Part shown: one piece after another, positions 35,168 to 40,765 of the stretch
How the letters are laid out: each line of letters begins with the position of its first letter
Position numbering within the stretch: the first letter of the stretch is position 1
Assembly: GCA_002482845.1 (NCBI GenBank)
Contig: DLGT01000033.1
Span: 16,412 to 57,176 of the forward strand
Length of the DNA stretch: 40,765 bases
Source of the DNA: Saprospiraceae bacterium UBA7687
GTDB taxonomy: Bacteria > Bacteroidota > Bacteroidia > Chitinophagales > Saprospiraceae
Direction of reading: 5' to 3'
The notes under the pieces: model-generated
What the model was told of the DNA's origin: nothing
Database searches by the model: none
What the model saw: only the letters and a program-made list of their open reading frames with translations
Program-made: the position numbers and the translations under genes

Positions 35168-35187
35168 TTTTTAGACTAATCTAAAAA
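35168..35187. promoter_or_regulatory. Palindromic candidate operator, DtxR/MntR-like
   Basis: TTTTTAGACTAATCTAAAAA is an 8-bp perfect inverted repeat (TTTTTAGA / TCTAAAAA) around CTAA. It begins 5 bases upstream of the -33 element of the ZIP gene. The form TTTAG-centre-CTAAA resembles operators of DtxR/MntR metal regulators. No regulator gene is in the window. Confidence 0.5.
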
Positions 35188-35268
35188 TACAAGAATCAGA
35201 ATTGATTTGACTAAAAATCAGCATCTATAATAATCACCAACTATCTCAAATAATTCGATTATTCTTGC

Positions 35269-35276
35269 TACCTTTG
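35269..35276 (+). promoter_or_regulatory. Candidate -7 box (TACCTTTG) for ychF
   Basis: Exact TAnnTTTG match 41 bases before the ATG at 35317. No clear -33 element. Confidence 0.45.
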
Positions 35277-35316
35277 CGCGAATTTTTTAAAATCTAACAT
35301 CATACAATAATTATAT

Positions 35317-36414
35317 ATGGGTCTTCAGTGTGGAATCGTAGGTCTTCCGAATGTGGGAAAATCCACTTTATTTAATGCATTAACTTCTGCAAAAGCTCTT
35401 GCTGCCAACTATCCTTTTGCTACCAAAGAACCAAATCTAGGGATGATAGTAGTTCCAGATGAACGTCTAGATAAATTGGAAGAATTGGTAGTGCCTCAGA
35501 AAGTATTACCTACAAGTGTTGAAATTCTAGATATTGCAGGACTGATAAAAGGAGCGAGTAAAGGTGAAGGATTGGGAAATCAATTTCTTGCCAATATTAG
35601 AGAAGTAGATGCCATTGTCCATGTGGTAAGGTGTTTTGAAGACGACAATATTCTGCACGTAGACGGCAGCGTCGATCCAGTTAGAGATAAAGAAATCATT
35701 GACTTAGAGTTGATTTTCAAAGATATCGAGACTTTGGAGAAAAGAATAGAAAAACTAAGGAAAACTGCAAAATCTGGTAGTAAAGATGATGCAATAGCCG
35801 CTGAATGGGCAGAAAAATTGCTTAAACATCTTGAGTCTGAAAAACCAGCTAGAAGTTTTGAAGTGGATGATGCCTATCAAGATTTATTTAAAGACATGTA
35901 CTTATTGACTTCTAAACCTGTTCTTTATGTATGTAATGTAGATGAAGCATCAGTAGCAAGTGGTAATAATCACACTGCTAGATTTATTGAATCTGTTAAA
36001 GCGGAGAATGCAGAAATACTTTTTATTTGTGCAGGCATTGAAGCTGAAATAGCAGAATTGGAAAGCAAAGAAGAAAGAATGGAATTTATTGAAGCGATGG
36101 GTCTCGACGAACCTGGTGTCAATAAAATCATCAGAGCTGCCTATAGATTACTTAACCTTTACACTTACTTTACTGCAGGAGTGAAAGAAGTACGTGCTTG
36201 GACAATCAAAAAAGGATGGAAAGCACCACAAGCGGCAGGTGTGATTCACACAGATTTCGAAAAAGGTTTTATTAGAGCTGAAGTTATAAAATACGCAGAC
36301 TTTGTCAAATATGGTTCAGAAGTAGCTGTCAAAGAAGCTGGTAAAATGGGTGTAGAAGGTAAAGAATACGTTGTAGAAGATGGTGACATCATGCACTTTA
36401 GATTTAATGTATAA
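35317..36414 (+). CDS. ychF: YchF, Obg-family ATPase (OLA1 homologue)
   Basis: 365-aa P-loop protein of the TRAFAC class that binds ribosomes and prefers ATP over GTP. The P-loop GLPNVGKSTLFNAL is at 9-22, switch II DIAGLIKGASKGEGLGNQFL at about 71-90, and the base-reading motif is NVDE rather than NKxD, as expected for the ATP-using family. A coiled-coil insert lies at about 125-170 and a TGS domain forms the C-terminus (LNLYTYFTAGVKEVRAWTIKKG, ending VEDGDIMHFRFNV). Length is exactly typical. It has its own promoter candidate and is separated from the following pseudouridine synthase gene by 96 bases. Confidence 0.97.
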   Translation: MGLQCGIVGLPNVGKSTLFNALTSAKALAANYPFATKEPNLGMIVVPDERLDKLEELVVPQKVLPTSVEILDIAGLIKGASKGEGLGNQFLANIREVDAIVHVVRCFEDDNILHVDGSVDPVRDKEIIDLELIFKDIETLEKRIEKLRKTAKSGSKDDAIAAEWAEKLLKHLESEKPARSFEVDDAYQDLFKDMYLLTSKPVLYVCNVDEASVASGNNHTARFIESVKAENAEILFICAGIEAEIAELESKEERMEFIEAMGLDEPGVNKIIRAAYRLLNLYTYFTAGVKEVRAWTIKKGWKAPQAAGVIHTDFEKGFIRAEVIKYADFVKYGSEVAVKEAGKMGVEGKEYVVEDGDIMHFRFNV

Positions 36415-36421
36415 TTTGGAA

Positions 36422-36444
36422 TGAAGCTTATGTAAGCTCATTTT
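36422..36444 (+). terminator. Weak hairpin after ychF, possible terminator
   Basis: AGCTTA-TG-TAAGCT forms a 6-bp stem with a 2-base tip and is followed by CATTTTG. It is short and the T run is poor. Confidence 0.3.
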
Positions 36445-36510
36445 GTTAGAAAAAATATCTCATAACGGTATAGGTATTTTAAGTTTTATCACAATATAAG
36501 TAAGTAAAAA

Positions 36511-37488
36511 ATGGAAGCAAAAGTTAAGACAGAAATCAAATATTTCGTTTTTTACAAACCTTATAATGTTTTAAATCAGTTTACTAAGGAACGTCCTGAA
36601 CATGTAACACTAGCAGATTTTCTTAAAGTAGATAAAGATGTTTATCCATTGGGTAGACTGGATAAAGACTCTGAAGGCCTTTTGATTTTGACCAATGATA
36701 GATCTCTTAATTCACTTTTGCTTTCTCCATCACAACACCACAAAAGGTCTTATTTTGTGCAATTAGACAATGAACTCACAGATCAAGCCATAGCAAAGAT
36801 CAGTAAAGGTGTCGAGATAAAATTAGAAACAGGCGATTACAAAACGCGGTCATGCACTGTGAAGAAGTTGCAAAAGCCACCTTTGTTGCCCGAAAGAAAT
36901 CCACCAATCCGAGTGAGACAAAATATTCCGACATCTTGGGCACTTATCGAACTTACAGAAGGCAAAAATAGACAAGTACGTAAGATGTTTGCTGCAGTAG
37001 GTTTTCCTGTGCTGAGATTGGTAAGGGTACAAATCGAAGACCTAAAATTGGGTAAACTTGAACCAGGTAAATATTACGAGATAAAGGCTGATGAATTATT
37101 CAAATTGATCAAAATCGATCCATCTGCCCTAACAAAACCAAAACCAGCAGGGAAAAGGATTTACGGACCTTCCAAGTCTACAAAACCTACTGATAAACCA
37201 ACAACATCAAAAGATACCAAAAAAACAACGACAAAATCTTTTGACAAACCATCATCTGTAAAAGCTAAAGATTCTCAAAAGTCTAGTACCAAATCTTTTG
37301 ACAAACCAAAATTTGTGTCTAAAGCTAGTCCAAAAGCAAAAGAATCAGAAAAATCTACAGACAAACGTGAATTTGACGGACCTAAAAAAGAAACGAAATC
37401 TTACAAACCCAAAAGCACTGCTCCTAAGGTAAAGCCATTCAACAAAAAGGAAGCAGATAAAAACAAAAAATCTTACTTCAAAAGATAA
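36511..37488 (+). CDS. RluE-like 23S rRNA pseudouridine synthase with basic tail
   Basis: 325-aa RNA-modifying enzyme of the RsuA/RluB/RluE/RluF family. The catalytic block PLGRLDKDSEGLLILTND puts the catalytic Asp at 51; FYKPYNVL (14-21) and LTEGKNRQVRKMFAAVGFPV are the other family motifs. There is no N-terminal S4 domain, as in RluE, which modifies U2457 of 23S rRNA. After about residue 205 comes a tail of over 110 residues rich in Lys, Ser, Thr and Pro, with the word TKSFDKP twice, probably disordered and RNA-binding. Such tails are common in this phylum. It converges with the next gene with 22 bases between stops. Confidence 0.9.
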   Translation: MEAKVKTEIKYFVFYKPYNVLNQFTKERPEHVTLADFLKVDKDVYPLGRLDKDSEGLLILTNDRSLNSLLLSPSQHHKRSYFVQLDNELTDQAIAKISKGVEIKLETGDYKTRSCTVKKLQKPPLLPERNPPIRVRQNIPTSWALIELTEGKNRQVRKMFAAVGFPVLRLVRVQIEDLKLGKLEPGKYYEIKADELFKLIKIDPSALTKPKPAGKRIYGPSKSTKPTDKPTTSKDTKKTTTKSFDKPSSVKAKDSQKSSTKSFDKPKFVSKASPKAKESEKSTDKREFDGPKKETKSYKPKSTAPKVKPFNKKEADKNKKSYFKR

Positions 37489-37510
37489 AGTACCTATTCG
37501 CTACCCTATT

Positions 37511-40480
37511 TTACCGTAATACTGAGAACTTTTCAGTAAGTTGACCTTGCTTGTTTGTCATTCGCAAATAATATATTCCAGATGGCAAAGTATTTACATT
37601 AATGGCCTTATTTCTAAAGCTTTGGTTCGATTTTTTGATTACTATTTGGCCTACATTGTTATAAACTTCAATGTCTGTATCCATCATTTCCACATCGGAT
37701 TCTATGGAAATTACATCTACAGCTGGATTGGGGTAAATAGATACTTGGGCTATCATATTGTCTTGCGTACTACTTGGGGTAGCAGCAAATAAAGGTGTTG
37801 ACCACAATCCTCTACCATACGTAGCAGCATATAACTTAGATTCTGCATAATTAATTTCCAATTCATTAATGATGACATTAGGCAAATTGGTTACAAATGG
37901 TTCCCAAGCTGAAAGTGTATTATCGATGTAAAATACGCCATAATTCATTCCAATGTACAACCCTTCATGTTCGCCTTCTTGCCAGACCAAGGCATTTGCT
38001 GCAAAATTCGGTAAGTTCTTCCTATAAGGTGTCCATGTGTTGCCACCGTCATTTGAAATGTACACTTTTTGCGTATTTGTTGTGGCTATAGCTATTTTAT
38101 CAGGATTATTGGGATGAATGGCGATATCATTGATATTACCAGAAAAACCTGATAATTGCTTCCAAGTTCCTTCTCCAGTTACGGTTTTATATAATGAGTT
38201 GCCATGAGCTGCATACATAACTGAAGGATCTGAAAGAGAAATTTTTAAATGGTCCAATTTACTTGGAAATTCTTGCGATATTTGATCCCAACTAGCACCA
38301 TCATTATCTGTTCTGAATACTGCTTCATAACCTACATATATTGTATTGGGTGCAATTGGATCTTTTTCAAAAGGTGTAACCCAGTTGCCTGACTCCGATC
38401 CAGGTTGTTGAATATTGTCTACACCACCAAACAGATTTTTCTTGTACAAACTTCCGAATTGTGATGTACCATACAAGATGTTATTGTCAATGCCGTCCAC
38501 AAATGTTTCCATACCATCTGCCCCAAGCCAATCTGTCCATCCCGTCGATGGTGAATACCAAGTCGTACCATTATCTTGTGAGCCTCCAGAAACAACTACC
38601 GGATTTGTTTGTGATAAACCAATTCTGTAAAAATGTCTTATCCCCATTCCAGTAGTAAGGTCTTCATAAAATTCAGGAGACACTTCTTGTGTATTTTCTG
38701 CTTTATAAATTCCACCATCTGAGACTACAAATAACTTATCATTATAAAAGCCCATTGCATTGATATCAGCATGACAATATCCTATAAATTTGTTTTCCGC
38801 ACTATTAGGTATCCAGTCTGATGTACATTCAAAATTAACACCACCATCTCTAGAAACCCATGATAATATACCTCCAATATGAACTTCATCTGCATTAAAT
38901 GGATTTACTGCAATATCCATATTTCTGGGAGCTTGGCCCCTATCGTCATCTGCAAAAGTGCTATAACCAAAGTAGTTTTTGCCATCATGACTTTGTTTAA
39001 TAAAATCTTCACCACCATTTTCAGATCTATACAATCCACCAAATATACCACCTTCAGCTTCTAAGACATAAACAACATCAGGGTTGTCTGCTGAGACGCC
39101 TATTGCTTTGGGCCCTGTACCCATAGCTCCATTATCGATTTTTTGTTTCTGAAGGGTTATATTAATGGGTGTGTTATTTTGTTCCTTTAATTCATTGATT
39201 AATATCTCTCCCAAATCTCTAGATACCATAACTGCTGATATCATGATCAAGTCATCACCACCACCCATGGCAGTGGCATTACCTGATGAATTATTTACAA
39301 TGATAACTCCGGTCGCTCCTGCATTTTGTGCATTTAATACCTTTGTTGAAAAGGAACAAACACCTCTTCTAATGACTACAATTTTACCTGCTAGTTGATC
39401 TGGATTATAAGCTTCATTGCAGCCATTTGAAGTCGTACCATCAACATCATCCAAATATAGTGCTAAATCTCCGGTAAGGCTTTCAGGAAAAGTAGGAACA
39501 GGAACTTTACCTGACTCAAACGCATTATCGACAGCTTCATAAACGCCTTGCAGACTAGAAGGTGTATTGATGGTTAATAGTTTAGGACTACCTTCACCAC
39601 TCGTTTTTTGTTCAAAACTAATGCCACCATCCGTTGACTTAAAAAAATTATTTCCGACAGCATACATAGTATTGTAGTCTCCTGGTTTGAACTCTACATC
39701 ATAACCTGTATCATCACTAATGACTTCTGTCCAATTCACACCTCCATCTTGACTTCTGTATACACCAGCATTTTGACTACAAGCAAACATAATATTTGAA
39801 TCTTCTGGGTGTAATAAAATTTTACGAATGCTAGAACTACCAGCTGAAGTCAATTTTGTCCAAGTCGCTCCAGCATCTACGGACTTATATATTCTTCCTT
39901 GGGTTGACCCAAAATAATAAGTTGTAGGGTCATTTTGATCAATTACCACAGAGTTTACATACATATTTGAAAAATAATCCAATAACGGCGTCCATGTTTT
40001 TGCACCATCTAAACTTTTCCATACGCCTCCAGATTCAGCACCTGCGATCATATGGTTTTCATCGCTTTCATCTATAGAAAAGCCTGTTAGCCTACCCACG
40101 CCAGGATTCCAACTTGTACTAGCAAACCAAGAAGTAGGTCCCATTTCTTCCCAAAAGTCATTGTTGTTTCTAAATTTATTTGCCTTTTCATTGATGGAAG
40201 CATTCAGCTTTTCCCATTCTCTGATATATTCTTCTTCCGGTTTTAGATAACCACTCTCATCCATCATTCTAAGTGCTTTATATTCCCAGCGCTTATATTG
40301 TTTGTACCCAGATCCGCGCCCCTTATCTTTTCCTTCAAAAAATGATTCAGCACTTTTCTGTATATCTTTTACAGCATAGTTACCAGCATCAATCATCTTT
40401 AGATACTCTTGGCTGCTGAGTGAGTTAGGTAATAAAAACGTTACTAAAATAAGCACTACATAGGATGCACAAACTTTCAT
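37511..40480 (-). CDS. Large T9SS-exported sortilin/BNR-repeat protein with PA domain
   Basis: 989-aa secreted protein. Signal peptide about residues 1-23 (ends SLSSQ). From about residue 110 there are repeated Asp-box/BNR blades of a sortilin (VPS10)-like propeller, each with a form of SxDGGxTW: KSLDGAKTWTPL, KSVDAGATWTKL, RSQDGGVNWTEV, KSTDGGISFEQ, SNDGGNTWTPY. A protease-associated (PA) domain is inserted at about 300-440 (GKIVVIRRGVCSFSTKVLNA, AGATGVIIVNN). The last 80 or so residues, with VSIYPNPAVDV, are a T9SS type A sorting domain. No catalytic residues are evident, so a binding or surface role is likely. A full promoter candidate lies 59 bases upstream. Confidence 0.9.
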   Translation of the reverse strand: MKVCASYVVLILVTFLLPNSLSSQEYLKMIDAGNYAVKDIQKSAESFFEGKDKGRGSGYKQYKRWEYKALRMMDESGYLKPEEEYIREWEKLNASINEKANKFRNNNDFWEEMGPTSWFASTSWNPGVGRLTGFSIDESDENHMIAGAESGGVWKSLDGAKTWTPLLDYFSNMYVNSVVIDQNDPTTYYFGSTQGRIYKSVDAGATWTKLTSAGSSSIRKILLHPEDSNIMFACSQNAGVYRSQDGGVNWTEVISDDTGYDVEFKPGDYNTMYAVGNNFFKSTDGGISFEQKTSGEGSPKLLTINTPSSLQGVYEAVDNAFESGKVPVPTFPESLTGDLALYLDDVDGTTSNGCNEAYNPDQLAGKIVVIRRGVCSFSTKVLNAQNAGATGVIIVNNSSGNATAMGGGDDLIMISAVMVSRDLGEILINELKEQNNTPINITLQKQKIDNGAMGTGPKAIGVSADNPDVVYVLEAEGGIFGGLYRSENGGEDFIKQSHDGKNYFGYSTFADDDRGQAPRNMDIAVNPFNADEVHIGGILSWVSRDGGVNFECTSDWIPNSAENKFIGYCHADINAMGFYNDKLFVVSDGGIYKAENTQEVSPEFYEDLTTGMGIRHFYRIGLSQTNPVVVSGGSQDNGTTWYSPSTGWTDWLGADGMETFVDGIDNNILYGTSQFGSLYKKNLFGGVDNIQQPGSESGNWVTPFEKDPIAPNTIYVGYEAVFRTDNDGASWDQISQEFPSKLDHLKISLSDPSVMYAAHGNSLYKTVTGEGTWKQLSGFSGNINDIAIHPNNPDKIAIATTNTQKVYISNDGGNTWTPYRKNLPNFAANALVWQEGEHEGLYIGMNYGVFYIDNTLSAWEPFVTNLPNVIINELEINYAESKLYAATYGRGLWSTPLFAATPSSTQDNMIAQVSIYPNPAVDVISIESDVEMMDTDIEVYNNVGQIVIKKSNQSFRNKAINVNTLPSGIYYLRMTNKQGQLTEKFSVLR

Positions 40481-40538
40481 CTGGAAATTTTAAAAATTTA
40501 AAATATTACTTAGTATGTCGAAAAGTTATTTAAAAAAT

Positions 40539-40567
40539 CAAAACTAAAATTTAAAATCAAATTACAA
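40539..40567 (-). promoter_or_regulatory. Promoter of the sortilin-like gene (-33 TTG, -7 TAGTTTTG)
   Basis: On the minus strand TTG (40565-40567) and TAGTTTTG (40539-40546) are 18 bases apart, near the Bacteroidota consensus. The leader would be about 50 bases. Confidence 0.55.
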
Positions 40568-40691
40568 GGAACTAAAGTGTACATTTTTTTAAATAGGTCA
40601 TCTGTAAGACATATTTTACATGCAGTTTATTACTATTTTACAAACTGATAGAATTTTACGCTTTCATATCTATGAGATTATAAAAATCTTG

Positions 40692-40699
40692 TAACTTTG
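40692..40699 (+). promoter_or_regulatory. Candidate -7 box (TAACTTTG) for the gene at the right edge
   Basis: Exact TAnnTTTG match 23 bases before the ATG at 40723. No clear -33 element. Confidence 0.45.
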
Positions 40700-40722
40700 G
40701 GTTTTAAGATAAAATAACAGAG

Positions 40723-40765
40723 ATGTCTTTACAAAATTTTGGATTGCGAATATTACCCTTTCTAT
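40723..40765 (+). CDS. Start of an unidentified gene, cut by the window edge
   Basis: An ATG at 40723 opens a frame, MSLQNFGLRILPFL, that runs off the window. It is preceded by a good -7 box and diverges from the sortilin-like gene. Fourteen residues are too few to name a product. Confidence 0.5.
   Translation, partial: MSLQNFGLRILPFL

Larger units (their letters stand above)
34972..35316. other. Divergent control region between ZIP gene and ychF
   Basis: 345 bases with no gene. It contains the ZIP promoter (35131-35162, minus), a 20-bp palindrome (35168-35187), and a candidate -7 box for ychF (35269-35276). Nothing else stands out in 34972-35130. Confidence 0.7.

Overview
The window is AT-rich, densely coded chromosomal DNA of a Bacteroidota bacterium, probably of the Saprospirales/Chitinophagales side (the phylum is well supported, the order is a guess). 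The evidence is three secreted proteins ending in type IX secretion (T9SS) sorting domains with a [IY]xPNP motif, a TamL lipoprotein paired with TamB, an S46 dipeptidyl-peptidase, and promoter -7 boxes matching TAnnTTTG with weak Shine-Dalgarno signals. I saw no rRNA, tRNA, CRISPR array, phage or intact insertion sequence.

Layout. 1-1502: two convergent genes for cyanophycin (or isoaspartyl peptide) breakdown, an isoaspartyl peptidase cut by the window edge and a cyanophycinase. 1724-3889: a T9SS-exported PGRP-type amidase. 3890-7304: the least ordinary part. It holds a strictly phased 21-bp repeat array, a T9SS L-domain/LRR-like protein whose gene contains a perfect 15-bp inverted repeat, a second array of two alternating hairpins, a 32-bp repeat next to both arrays, and scraps of what may be decayed outer-membrane genes. 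7305-10586: a dihydroorotase-like protein lacking key metal ligands, in an operon with a BatA/VWA membrane protein. 10587-11014: minisatellite DNA and a strong terminator. 11015-16378: a DUF4412-like protein, cryptochrome DASH, a YdeI/DUF1905 protein, glycogen synthase and an OmpA-type lipoprotein.

16528-20517 holds an S46 peptidase, then a plus-strand cluster of a metallo-beta-lactamase-fold hydrolase, a CdiI-like immunity protein without a recognisable toxin, and a small lipoprotein. 20649-28034 is the tamB-tamL operon for outer-membrane biogenesis. 28167-31552: a HEAT-like protein and an S9 peptidase. 31662-33895: mgsA and uvrC. 34153-34971: a ZIP metal transporter with a promoter and a palindromic DtxR/MntR-like candidate operator. 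35317-37488: ychF and an RluE-like pseudouridine synthase. 37511-40480: a large T9SS-exported sortilin-like protein with an inserted PA domain. The start of one more gene lies at the right edge.

Most genes are housekeeping, envelope or secreted-protein functions. The points most worth a second look are the two intergenic repeat arrays and their shared border element, the orphan immunity cluster, the operator at the ZIP gene, the hairpin inside the L-domain gene and the metal-site-deficient dihydroorotase.
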